A stretch of DNA of 64,000 bases from Lates calcarifer (Eukaryota > Chordata > Actinopteri > Centropomidae): the NCBI RefSeq assembly GCF_001640805.2, contig NC_066856.1, forward strand, positions 15,785,087 through 15,849,086, written 5' to 3'. The notes beneath the pieces are model-generated. The model had not been told where the DNA came from and did no database searches. It worked only from the letters and a program-made list of their open reading frames with translations. Below, piece by piece: positions 45,271 through 56,960 of the stretch (its first letter is position 1; each line of letters begins with the position of its first letter). A program made the position numbers and the translations under genes.

Positions 45271-48200
45271 GGACTGGATTTAAAGATCACATAACCAAAC
45301 ATTAAATGTTTTGTCAATATTACTACCCTAAATTACTCAACTCTGTCATAAAATAGACATTCCCGGAGGATCCATAAATAGTAGATGTGTGTGTTGGCAG
45401 TGATTTGTGTGGATTCATTAGTTCAGCAGGTATAAAATGAGCCCTGTGATTTAGTACCCACTCCGTGTTTTTTATTACAGTGTAATTTTGAAAAGGCAAT
45501 GGTTTTCATCAGTTGAGTACCCATTTCAGTTTGACCTCATGCAATAGAGTTACAGTTCAAAAATGTATTACTTTAAAGCATCAGTCATGTGGGATACTTT
45601 GTTTCTTAGGACATGTGTTCATGTTCATGTCTGCATTTTAAACAAATAGCAGCCTCCTGACAGTAGGCCAGACCTTTAGAAAGAGTAAAAAGCATATTAT
45701 TGTAAGGAACCAAGACACATCATAGTTTTGATAAGGGCACTTAAAGGCAGAAGTATACACAACAATGACGAATAAATAAAAGATGAGACCTGTCTTTATA
45801 TTAAAAGAAGTCAAATGGAGCCTGACAGTAATGAGTCTGGTTCGGAGGAAAGATGATACATCACCACTCCTCACTGAGCCCACTTAAGGTTACAGTCTGG
45901 AAGGTTACATCTAAAAAGTGTCTCTGTGGAGCAAAAAAAAATCAAAGCTTTGAGACCAAAGTGGAGCACCTTCTCATGTCATCTGTCGCTGAATTTCTAG
46001 CTCAGCTTGTGCTCATTTTGCTAAAAGTGTCTTTTTCCCCCCATTGAGTGAGCTTTTAAATCAAGAATTTGAAGCAGCAACTTAAATCTTTTTAAGCTGT
46101 AAATGCCTTACCTCCATTTTCTTGTTGTGAGCAAGCATTTGCAGCAACTTGTGGTTCTTAACTCTTGGCTTTTCTTGATTTATGTTCCCAATAGGTTTTG
46201 GATTATATGATCAAACTGCAGTAAAAGGGGCCCGAGTGCTGTCAAAATAAACAAATTAAATTATATAAAATGCATACATTAGATACACACTTAATCAATC
46301 AGGTGAAAATGTTTCTGTGAAATTAAAAATGATAAGGTGTGAAAAATTGTTAGTACCTGACAAAGGAGGGCTTATCTAGAATTTTTAGACATTAAGGAAA
46401 TTAAATTAAGGATTCCTGGGGGATTCATTATCATATCATTAGACAGTGCTGCAATCTACAGCATATTTTCGCATGCTTACTTTAATGTGTTGTAAAATCA
46501 TCAACTTTAGCAAAATCAAGACCATAAACTGAAGTGTGTTTGAATACAGTATTACAAGTTTTAGATCATCAATTATATATTATATACAGTACAGTGCGTA
46601 CTATGTAAACATAGCTGCACTGGTCACAGGATGGTCACAATCTGCAAATATAGGTCATGAATACTGTATATACTTAAAACAGCTGGGTACTGTTGTTTTT
46701 AGCAAACCTTACTTAAACAGAGGTAAATAGTACATTTGTTTGGGACTATTTTCAGTTGTGGAGTGATACATATTTGGTGCACTAGCAAGTATTGACAGCA
46801 GCAGGGCAGTGTGTGTGGGACCACTACTGTTGATTCACGGTCAATATTACAAGTCTTTCCTCCAGTGACATTTTGAGTATAATTTCTTTTGCTTGCACAG
46901 GAAATGAGCAAAGTTAATCATGCAGCTACAGTTTGTGCTTTTCATTCTTAATGGACTTCATCACAGGCTCTGTATATTGTCTTTCATATTGGATACTACT
47001 TTCCACAGAGTTTATGCAGATTCCCTTTGGATATTAATATTAGTTGATTTGACCAGCTTTGACAAACATTTTCTATGCAATGTTTTAAAATAAAATACTG
47101 TGCTGCTTCATGTAAAATATTCAATATACTGTATAAAACATCAAGTAACACTGAAGTTAAGTTGAACGTCTCATGAGAAACATAGCCACTTTTTTATATA
47201 GGTCAGCAGCAGTATAAATATAAGTTAGTGAAGGGCTTCAGGAGATTTATGTTCAGGCCTGTCATCATGTGATTGGCTGTCGTGTTATATACCGTTACCT
47301 GGCTGCTCCCTAAAGGGACAACCAGTCCCAACAGAAGGACATGTCCTTCTATTTATGTCTGAGTGACTGCAAATGTTAGGAAACAGTAAAACACTAATAC
47401 AGACATACTGTCTCCCGCCTGTGGAGCTTTTTGATGGTTTAGTAATTCATTCCCTTTCATTTATCTAAAAGATGAAATTTTAAAAAGATATCTAATGCTC
47501 ATTCAGATCCAAATAAAAAAATACAAAATAAACTTTGTGCCTCTGATGGAATATGAAGTGTAAAAACCCCAATGAATTTCAGCTTTTATCAGGGAGACGA
47601 CAATAAAAAAAAAGCACCAGTCCGACGTGATCAAAAGCACTGTATTTTATTCTTTGTTTGCAACTTGTTTATTTGTTCTCATAATCAAAGCAGCTTTTGC
47701 AGCTTATTATTCTGGGCTATGTGATGTTGGTTTGTACATCTGTTCATTTGTTGCTCGATTGCCAACATTAGACGTTTGATATACCATTTGCAATATACAA
47801 TCGTGGTAGTGTAAGGTTTTAAGTAAATATCAAATGACCTCTAGTGTTTACGTTGGTGTTGTGTATGCATATAATCTTTTCACAGCTGCACTGTAATCCA
47901 GCATCATCAGTTGTAGTTTCATTTTACTTAATTTGCTACATTTCTTTTAATATAGCGTCTTTGATCTTTTTTGAATATATGTTAAAGAATAAAAACAAAA
48001 AATCTCTTATTTTATGTCATGAAAGTTAACTTGACACTTGAGCCTTTACATATACTTTCTTGACCTGGACCAAGGCTATAATTTTCCTCTCACAGACCCA
48101 GTCAACTGCTGTCTCCCCGTTGTATAAGCTACCAAATAGCATTCCCTTTTCATACCAGGTATAAAATCCCTGATTATAAAGCTAGAATGAAAACCAGCTG

Positions 48201-49039
48201 GGCTAGGGGTGCCAGTCATTGAAAACTGCTGTCTACAGCTGGGATGAAAGTGTCTACCACTTTGTCATTTCCTCCTGGCCCCCTATAGATAATGCATAAC
48301 TAGAGCTTTTGCTTTTTCAAGAAACTGTGTTCTGCAGCGTATTCTCAGTACCCTCTGCAGCATGATTATTAGGTGAACATGTTCCAGTGAAGGTTGTGTG
48401 TGTATGAAAGCAACACACAATGAAATTATGAAACTGCCACTGAAAGGCAAGTGACATTGAAGGATTAAATATTCACGCCTTTTTGTGTGAAAGCCACTGA
48501 AGATCCTTGGACACTTCAGTAAAAGTATAGTCTGAATGGTGTGAGGGTTACCAGCAAGGGCCGCTGCTCTATCTGGCTGCATCATGACGACTGCAACAGT
48601 CAGTGCAGACTAATTTCCTTTCCAATGAGAGAGACAGAAATGTAGATATATTGTAACCCTGAATTCTCCATGGTAGTACATTTTCTAAAACTACTTACAC
48701 CTGACAGCTGAAAACATAATCACATTTTACAGCAGTAGCATGTAAGTTGAAAACAATTCATCAAAAATTCAATAAAAAAGCGTTGTTGGCTTCTTCATGA
48801 ATCTCTATCTACAAAATGTGCATGAACATATGTGCCCACCTCTACAGTTATGTACACATATATTTGTTTGTTTAAGGATTTACAGTAGGATATATGAATT
48901 CAATATGGGCAAATACATTTTTAAAAGGACAAAACATTTGCTAAGAAACCAGAAAAAGCCACTGAAGCATTTACATCCAAACTAAAATTTTAAGGATGGT
49001 CTAACATGAATACATTTTATGACAGTTGTTTTTTAAAGA
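45271..49039. other. Gene-free stretch, nothing firmly recognised
   Basis: AT-rich. A perfect 16-base palindrome is at 47334-47349 (see findings). Several short frames have no features. Confidence 0.4.
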
Positions 49040-49310
49040 TTTTTTTCAAGTGTACCACAGATATTTGTACCAAATTTCATACCAATCCATCCAAGAGTTT
49101 TCCCGATATTCCACTGAAAATCACAAATGTGAACCTCACTGTGGTGCTAGAGAAAAGGTGAGCTGATCAGATAGTTTATATTCCTCCTGGGGACCATGAA
49201 TGTCTGTACCAAATTTCATGGCAGTCCATCCAGTAGTTGCAATATTTGAGAGGTGATGGACTGTCCAACCAACACCTCAGCATGTTTAAAAATGTCGCAC
49301 TCGTTCATCT
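49040..49310. repeat. Family A repeat fragment 4
   Basis: TTTGTACCAAATTTCATACC, AATCCATCCAAGAGTTTT, GAACCTCACTGTGGTGCTAG, CCTGGGGACCATGAATGTCT, GTACCAAATTTCATGGCAGT, and CCATCCAGTAGTTGC. Two adjacent subunits of the element share the ACCAAATTTCAT word about 120 bp apart, a feature I recall of this family. Confidence 0.7.
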
Positions 49311-49547
49311 CCTGTCCTCATTTGCCAACGTTAAGCAAAATTAATGGTCACAAAGTAAAGATTTTTTGTAGTAGATGTAACTGAAGAACACTTCTTCACT
49401 ATGATTGTCTCACATGATGCCTGTTCTTTCTCACTCTCCTGATATTTGAGTTTCAAGTGCACATACTGTAGTGGGAGATGATGTAGCCTTGACCATGACA
49501 CTGACAGCATGGCCTCCTTCAGCAGATGATGCTATTCAACCTAATGA

Positions 49548-49815
49548 GAGACAAGCTTAGGGCCAGGCCTTGACTTTGAGTTCACTTTCCAGTATGATTA
49601 TGACAGGCAGCTCTGCTGTCTCATGGACATTCGGAAGCTGCCACAAAAGGCTGTCTTGAAAGTCATTCGATCGGAAAGTGATGCCAGCTCAATTGGAATT
49701 GCAGACATTGAGACACTCCCTCATTTGCCCCTGGCTGAGTGTCCTCAGGGCCTGTCTGATGCTTTCCCAGAGCAAACTTTTTATATGAAGTGGCCTGGAA
49801 ACTTAGTTAGGTAAA
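49548..49815 (+). other. Exon-like open stretch, unidentified
   Basis: One frame is open from after a stop at 49545-49547 to TAA at 49812-49814, about 88 codons. The translation has a protein-like mix of residues (for example YDYDRQLCCLMDIRKL and ESDASSIGIADIETLP) and little low complexity. TTCACTTTCCAG at 49581-49592 could act as a splice acceptor and GTTAG|GTAAAC near 49808 as a donor. The same triplets could instead be non-coding conserved sequence. I recognise no family. The + strand frame beginning with ATG at 49623 is 63 codons. Confidence 0.2.
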
Positions 49816-50202
49816 CACTTTATTTTTTCAAGGAGAGCCGCTTCAGTTATAACAAGAATAGAAAAAGTAAATCTGGACTTGTTTCACTGCTTATCTATGT
49901 AGCAGACGCTAGCTTTGAAAAGCTGAAGCTATGAATGTGAATAAGACACAGTTTAAGACCTTAAATACACCAGGTGTAAACATGCAATTAGTACGTGGCT
50001 ATCTTATCTGAATATGGAAAAAAGCATGTTAATTTAAATGTTAATCCTTGAGAAATCCATTTCTATCAGACTGGGCAGATCTCATCTAACTGCAACATAC
50101 TCAGGCCAGCCTACTTCAGAATTATATTTCTATGAGATGAATTTATCCTCCTGCAATGCCAAGTGCCAATTCAGGAAGTATTGATGGGGTTAGATAAAAA
50201 AA
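49816..50202. other. Gene-free stretch, nothing recognised
   Basis: AT-rich spacer between the exon-like segment and a family A fragment. Confidence 0.4.
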
Positions 50203-50335
50203 ATTAGGGGGTCACCAAAATTACTGCAGTTCATCCTGAGGAGGGCATGAATGTCACCCCAAAATTTCATGTCAATACATCCAATAGTTGATAGTGAGAT
50301 ACGGGGCCTTAGGGCCAACCAACATTGCCAGTGCA
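50203..50335. repeat. Family A repeat fragment 5
   Basis: GGGGTCACCAAAATTACTGC, AGTTCATCCTGAGGAGGGCA, AAATTTCATGTCAATACATC, CAATAGTTG and GCCAACCAACATTGCCAGTG. Same orientation as the others. Confidence 0.7.
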
Positions 50336-51689
50336 CAGTTCTGCAGATTTGCCCAGTATAAACATTCTGCCTGGTGATAGAATCGATGTACTGGGTGTGA
50401 ATCCAGTTGAGGTTTAAATCTGTCACATTCTCCCAATCTCACTCTCTCTTCCTTCCCTTGTTTGTCTCTTTCAACAGTAAATGGTCAGATGGAGGTGAAA
50501 ACTCCCAGTTGTGGGGACTAGCTGTTGAGATCTGAAGGTGCAGAGGTGTCATTTATTGCTGGCAGTGAGCCACATCACAACAACATAAAAAATAATGCGA
50601 GCTGCAGTGCAGTTTCCTACTCAGCTTCTTAAGCCGGTGTATGAAAGCAGCTGAGATCACAGAGCACAGAGATTCAGGGAAAGTCACCTTTTAAAAAGCC
50701 AGCAGAGGTGACCTGTGATAAAACACTGCTATTTTGTGAATGTACTTCATCAGAAAGTGGACATCCATTCAAACTGAATTATATTATACATTTCTTCTAA
50801 CTCCCCCTTGTGTAAACCTGCACTCGTTTTTCTTTGAGTTCTTTGATTTAATGCTCTCACTCCACATCTAATGGGTTTGTACAGCCAGAAGGCAGCAAGC
50901 ACAGGCAGATGGCTGAGGCGGAGGATTTTTGTGACATTTTGACTGATTGATTTTTAATCTCCATGTTATTCAAAGTAAAATAAGTAGTCCACGTCATTTC
51001 AAACTTAAATTAATAGTATGTATAACTTATATTTGAGTGTCTTGCCATATGGTGATTCTAATTTATTTTCAATTACTCACTGACATTTGCTTAAGATTAA
51101 GACTTCTATAGGATCACCTCTGTATGGATCTAATCAAAGTGACTGATGCAGATATTCCTTTTTTCTATAGAAGGTTTCATTTAACACATAATTTCCAGTA
51201 AGAGCTAACTAACTTGTGTGCTATGATAACACTACACAATATCATCGTAATAATGGTCAAACACAACAGACATGAGAAAATAAGATTTCAAAATGACAGT
51301 CATGAAAGGAGACGATGTAGCATCTGGGACATCTTAAGACACACCAAAGCAAACTAGCATGTCAGATTATTTTTTTGCCCTTTGTTATTTTAGCGTGACA
51401 ATACATCCTCCTCCCTTACATTGTGATTGTAATTCACCCTACTTCCATCCTTGTCCCTTGAACTGAATGTGTCCTCTCTGTAGATCAAGACACATCAAGA
51501 GTCAAACAGTTGTATAATCTGAGTATGGCTAAAGGAATTAAGAGGAAAGACTTCCATAAAATTATTTACTTTGCTAGCAGTGAGCAGTGAGCTTCTTTAA
51601 TGTGTTCATGGATGGATTACTGACCACGGCCCAGTGAGTACAGGCACAGGACATGGACAGTGGACATGACATTTCTTCTTGAAAAGTCA
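50336..51689. other. Gene-free stretch, nothing recognised
   Basis: AT-rich. The minus-strand frame at 50190-50426 overlaps repeat sequence and is incidental. Confidence 0.4.
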
Positions 51690-51945
51690 AACAAACAACC
51701 ACAGAAACATACAAAACAACCACAAAGAGACAACGAAAAGATAATAAAAAGATGCAAAATTGCCAAACATAAAAGAGACATAATACAATGACAGACAGAA
51801 AACTAAACTCACTGTGACAACACAGACACAGAACTACAAAGAGACACATCACTACCACAAAGAGACAAAAAGAGACTACAAAAAGACAGAAAACAACAAC
51901 AAAGAAGCACAAAACAACTGCTAAAAGATGCAAAAAGTAAACAAC
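51690..51945. repeat. Degenerate ACAAAGAGACA-type minisatellite
   Basis: CACAAAGAGACA-like units recur at irregular spacing (51720, 51835, 51857, 51873 and others) with AACAACCAC and AAAAGATGCAAAA variants. Such arrays are common in teleosts. The strand bias against T produces long stop-free frames on the minus strand (51574-52071, 165 codons) rich in Cys, Leu, Phe and Val, which I do not consider real. Confidence 0.8.
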
Positions 51946-52639
51946 TATTTTGTGTCTCTTCCAGTCTGGGTGTCTTTTCTTTGTAGGAATTATGGGGAGT
52001 ACTATGAATTGAGTGTCCAAAAAATACATAACCCAATCATTTCCAGTGCAAATAAATCTTGACTGGTGCAACCAGAGTAACTGCTCTCACCACAGTCTCT
52101 AGGTTGAAGTCAGAACCAGGGGAGAATCATTCTGGTAAATTAATCTTGTCTTTCCAATATGCGGTTGACTTATTCAATCCTTGCACCGTCAGTTTGACAA
52201 AGTGCTGAGGGACAACTAACGAACCAGATGCCCTCGCATGCACCTGAAAGGAGCGGGGGGGGGGTACCGCTGGGTTCATTTCCCTGTTCGTTCAGATAAT
52301 ACCATTTTTTTGAACCTGTGAGCTGCTGCTTCGATAATCGTGTTACCTTTGCTTTTTATCTTTCTCATATCTGTGTCCTGCAAAGTCATATCCATACAGA
52401 GTGATACTGCTGCAGCAGAAACCACCATGAATTAAAAGCTTTCAGCAAATTTGTGACAATGAGGTGTTTCTGTCCCTAATGCCATGTAATTCTCTGCACT
52501 GTGCCTAACCACTAACCATAGGACCCCAGAAACTGTACATTTGCAGAGCAGAACTGTACCTGTCTTTTTCTGACACATACATAAATGATTTTGGATTTAA
52601 AAGGCCTGAAACACATCAACCTTAATAATGGGACTTTCT
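51946..52639. other. Gene-free stretch with a 10-G run
   Basis: Ten G in a row at 52255-52264. No coding signal. Confidence 0.4.
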
Positions 52640-52925
52640 AGATGCTCTCAGGCTTTTCCTGCCCCTGCACACCTGTCCCTCATTCCCCTCATTAAGTTCC
52701 AGGGTACATATAGTCTGTCTGCCACTGTCATTTGCCACAATGTCAGTGGTGCTGTGCTGTTATTGCAATCCAGTCATTCATGTCTCCTCTTCTGTAAACC
52801 TGCTTTTTGCCTGTGTTTTTGACCTGCTATAAGTCTGCTTCCTGTCTTAGTCCAAACAGATTTGTTTGCCTTTTTGGCCTGTATAAATGTTGCCAACTGC
52901 AAACCCATTTGTTGGCCCTAGTTTT
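52640..52925 (+). mobile_element. LTR-retrotransposon-like remnant
   Basis: CCTGCACACCTGTCCCTCAT, TCCCCTCATTAAGTTCCAGG, ATATAGTCTGTCTGCCACTG, AAACCTGCTTTTTGCCTGTG and TTGTTTGCCTTTTTGGCCTG follow the order of a common fish LTR segment (U3, a TATA-like box, then pyrimidine-rich R/U5) as I remember it. No partner LTR or coding part is present, so it would be a solo remnant. The 64-codon frame is incidental. Confidence 0.45.
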
Positions 52926-55419
52926 AACTTAAATGCCAATTTACTCAACCTGCTGGTCTTTAATATATGCTAGTTTGAGATTAAGGAAAGCTACTGTCAG
53001 GAACAGGAAAAACTGTATACATGTTTTTCATTAACTCAGATAGTACTTCTACCACAGCTTTACTTATAGTTGCAGGAGATTGATGAAATGTTACCCCATG
53101 TTAGATAAGCATAAATTAGTAAAATGGGAAACATCAGAATATCTCTGATAGACAGACCTTTTCACACCAAGTCTGAAAAGAAATGTTTCTGTTTACAGTC
53201 AGAGTAACTCCACAAAGCACTGTGTGTATCCTTGATGCCTACCAAACCATGTTGGATGCTTTTCCTTCCTCAAAACATTTGTAAAACAAGACCTAATAAC
53301 ACTTTAAGCACAAGCTAAAGAACTGTCATCCAGTCTTGTCATCATCACACTGAGGCTCCATCTCTCCACTACTATCCAGTGACTTAACCTTGTTCTGTGC
53401 TTTCCTGTCATCTTAACTGAAGAATACTAAAACCACCTCACCTATGTTGCCCAACTCTGCTGTCACAGCAGTCTATACCACCAATTCTTATGCAAATTGT
53501 GTCTCAAATAATCATGTTTTTTTCTGCCTTATATTGCTCATTTCTACCTCACCCACCTTCAGGATGCACTAATCAGCACTAGTGACAGCCAAATGACTCT
53601 TCCTGAAGTAGTGAGGCTTTCCAGCCCATTGGTTCAACAAAAGGTTCATTACTTGAAGCTTCATTCACCAGTACTCACTAGCAATATCTACTGCTGAAGT
53701 AAATGAGTAGCAGGCAAATGATTCATGAGCCTGATAAGGAATATTATATTCCTTCTATTACCGCTGTGCTTTTTGTTATGTCAACAGAACAGATACTCTT
53801 GTGCACAAGAGGGTGTAAAATATAGCTCCATATCGTTGATAGTGATCAAAAACTCCACAGGATCCTTTATTACACAAATTTTGTTACATAATCAGTGTTT
53901 ACAAAAACAGTCACAGTCGGTGCCAGTACAGCTTTTAGCACTTGTTTATTTTTTTGTTTTGTGTTGGTTTTTTTTTTTCTTTTTTGTATTTACAAGCTGA
54001 TTTATGAAGTTATTCAGCATTTTATTATGTATGTGTGAAAAAGAAAAACAGAGGAAAGCGGGGGAATATATTGGTTGGTTTGGTTCTTCTTGGTGCATCA
54101 CTGCGGGGAGAAGAAAACTCTCGCTGTCTGGTCCACACTCCCTCCCTCACTGTTGATGCTTTGCACTCAAATAGGACCAGGCAAGAGGAAACCAAATCCT
54201 CGTATCCATTAAAGTTGTCACACTGAGGGGTCTGCAGCAACTTCAGAGGAACAATTCTTCCAAGATAGATGACTCTAGGACAACCCACTGGACAAAATTT
54301 GCCCTGAGCATTACAAATTCCAAATGACCACCCTGCCAAATACAGTTATCTCTCTTAACATATGGTTTCTAATATTAGGAAGAGATTAGCAGCAGCCTTG
54401 AATCATTGTCAGAGCAGGGAAGGGTGAGAGAATGTAAATGTATTACAAGGAATATTATTTAAAAATATTTGCAAGTTGCTTCTCAAGGTTAAGTTGAGGT
54501 CCTCTTTTCTGTAAGCCAGTCAAAAAGGAGGTGTTTGTCTGTGCTAATGCCTGAGAATTTTGATCTGTGATTACCTTCAGGGGTCTGAAAAAGTCTCCAA
54601 GTGTGAAAATCTGGAAATTGCACCATGAAGCAAAAACCTGACCGCCTGTGCCCTTTTTTTGCTCTGAGTGGCAGAGTGCCCCATCTTGGAAACTAAATTT
54701 TTGCCCTAATGTCACACTATAGTGGCACATGAGCAACCATTAGTGCCCCTCTGGTCAGAGCAAGTGCATCTCTAAAGGCAAAACGAATAACACTGCACAT
54801 GGACTGCACATTTAAACCCCACCCTTTATCCTTTTGAGCACACAAATGCACATGTAATGACAAAAAAATGGTTGCCACACAGCTGTATGTCAAGGGATTT
54901 ATGTATGTGTTACTGAGAAGACTGAAGAATGATAAGTAGACTTTTTTTACTTTTTTAATAAGGTGTGTTGGCACAGTACTATGTTTAATGAGATGCTTGG
55001 GAAATTAAATGTTCCCTGAGATAACTGCTGTTGTGATTCAGAGCTATGTAAATAAAACTGACTTGGCTAGAACTGAGCTTCTGCCAATATAACATAAGAA
55101 TAAAATCTTGTCATTCTATGTCATGAAATTTCAAATAAATGTTTTGTTTTTTAAATTAAAATATACTGTAGCATTTTTGCATATGAAGCTTTTGTACATG
55201 CAGGTCATGCAGTTGTTCTGGGGTATAAGTTGTGGCCCCAGTCATTTATACAACAAGACCAGCAGCCAATGGGGAAATATTTTTCGGAATAACAACCTCA
55301 GGTCACTGACGTGATACATTTTTATTGAAAATCAATGAACCAAACAGCACAAATATCTTCAGTTTTTTTTTTTTCTCCTATAATAAACCAGCATTGCTAA
55401 AAACTGGCTCACTTGGACC
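52926..55419. other. Gene-free stretch, one open minus-strand frame
   Basis: The minus-strand frame 54025-54339 (104 codons) has a somewhat protein-like make-up, but no domain, no splice context and a Phe run from a poly-A tract. T-rich runs lie at 53971-53987. Positions 54129-54154 share words with 55455-55480 (see findings). Confidence 0.3.
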
Positions 55420-56255
55420 TGAGATGTCTCCGCTGTTATCAGACCAGCTGGCAGCCGGTCCACACTCCGCTCACTCACTGTGTTGAAAGGTATATGGCAT
55501 TTTGATAAGAGTTTGGAGTTTTACCTGCATTACCATGCTTCTTCCTGCATGTTATGACGGCCTGTATTACTCTTTGGGGTGTTGTGTCTGCCCTCCAGGC
55601 GGTTTCGCCGTTATCTGGGCCCAGCCAGGCTCACGCAGGAGAGCTATAAATGAGCAGTGAGAAATGCGATAGCTCATGTGTGGCCATACACTACCTTTAT
55701 TCTCATGAATAAACTATAAGGAAGTATGGACCGCTTTGTGCAAGAAATATGTGTGGGTCTATCCAATTACCTGTGTCTGTATCTGTGTTTATCACTCTTC
55801 CTGTTTCTCCTCACACACATAGAAATTTCTGATTATTTTGGCATCAAACTCCCATTTTTTTGTATTATAATGGCATTCTCCGGCTTTCCAATCATATCTT
55901 AATGAGAGACTGGATTGTGGAGGGAAAAACTCTTTTTATTTCTTTCTTCTCTTCATGAGGCGTTCCTCCTCTGCTCCATGCTCTCCTTCAAGAGATAAAC
56001 AGCTTACCTTTGGCATGACCCATTCCACTTTAATAAGCGCTAAGTACTCCACTGTCCCACTTTTCAAAGCCGTTAATTTGATAAGTGAGGGGATCTCTCA
56101 CTTAGCAATCATATTCTGGACAATTAAACCCATATCTGAAGAATAAGGCCTGTCTGGAGGGCTTTTTAGTGCCAATTATGTGGAACCGTTTGACTCAATG
56201 TCTAATATTCGCTTGAAATGAGCCATTGTTGTCGGAGAGCCATCGCCAATATGTT
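55420..56255. other. CNE-like block, long
   Basis: Balanced, non-repetitive sequence of about 800 bp. Landmarks include GGCGGTTTCGCCGTTATCTG (retained CpG), GAGCTATAAATGAGC, CTTTAATAAGCGCTAAGTAC, CTTTTCAAAGCCGTTAATTT (TCF/LEF-like and homeodomain-like) and GAGCCATTGTTGTC (SOX-like). The 63-codon frame at 55955-56146 lies inside and has no splice context. Among the strongest regulatory candidates by texture. Confidence 0.4.
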
Positions 56256-56839
56256 GACACATTTAGAGTTCAGTTCATTTTAATTCAAACATCGAAGAGC
56301 AGGCTTTACTCTTTCACTGATGTCATTTTCACTGGAAAAAAAATCATATTCTCTTAAAAGAAAATCAGGGTTTTTAACAACTTGGGTCTTAATTTTGTAG
56401 TTTTGGCTATCACTATTATTGGTTAATTTGTGCTACCTGGGGATTTGCTAACATTAATATAAAAGAGCCAATAAGTCAAGGAGCACAGATGACCAACAAC
56501 TGTCACAGGTTATTAAAAAAAAAAAAAAATGGATTTGAAACTAACTGAAATTTGGTCATAATTGAATATATCTGTCCTGTAATAAAAATAATTTTTGTTC
56601 CTTTTTTTAAAATGAAGTTGCATATATATATTGATACTGAACATAGACATAAAATGTCCAGACAATACATTTGCTTTCCACCAAAATATCCTTGCATTGC
56701 AATATCAATTTGCAGAGACTACAGCATGATTAAATCTTTATGGTTATGTATAGGCACTTTTTTTCACAGGTTGATGTTGGCGAAAGATCATGTTCTAGTT
56801 TAATACAGAAAAAGTTCAGTGACTTATTTTACACTTAAC
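56256..56839. other. Gene-free stretch
   Basis: A run of about 16 A lies at 56514-56529. Otherwise AT-rich and featureless. Confidence 0.4.
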
Positions 56840-56960
56840 CAAAACCATGATCTGCTCCTAACTTTCACTAAAGTGCTTTTGCTGCCTAAACATAACAACA
56901 GACAGGACTGTCAATATGAACTCCGGTTTGTGATGTGACAGTCCCGCTGACATCACTACA
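56840..56960. repeat. Teleost repeat fragment (Aaccaaaaccatgatct type)
   Basis: CTTAACCAAAACCATGATCT, AAGTGCTTTTGCTGCCTAAA, CATAACAACAGACAGGAC. This resembles a frequent fish repeat with 'cctaaacctaaccagac' text, recognised from memory. Confidence 0.5.

Noticed and set aside
51574..52071. 165-codon minus-strand open frame
   Set aside because: It lies mostly on an ACAAAGAGACA-type minisatellite; the Cys/Leu/Val/Phe repeats come from strand composition.
54025..54339. 104-codon minus-strand frame with protein-like text
   Set aside because: No domain or splice sites, and it ends in a Phe run from a poly-A tract. It may be a decayed repeat.
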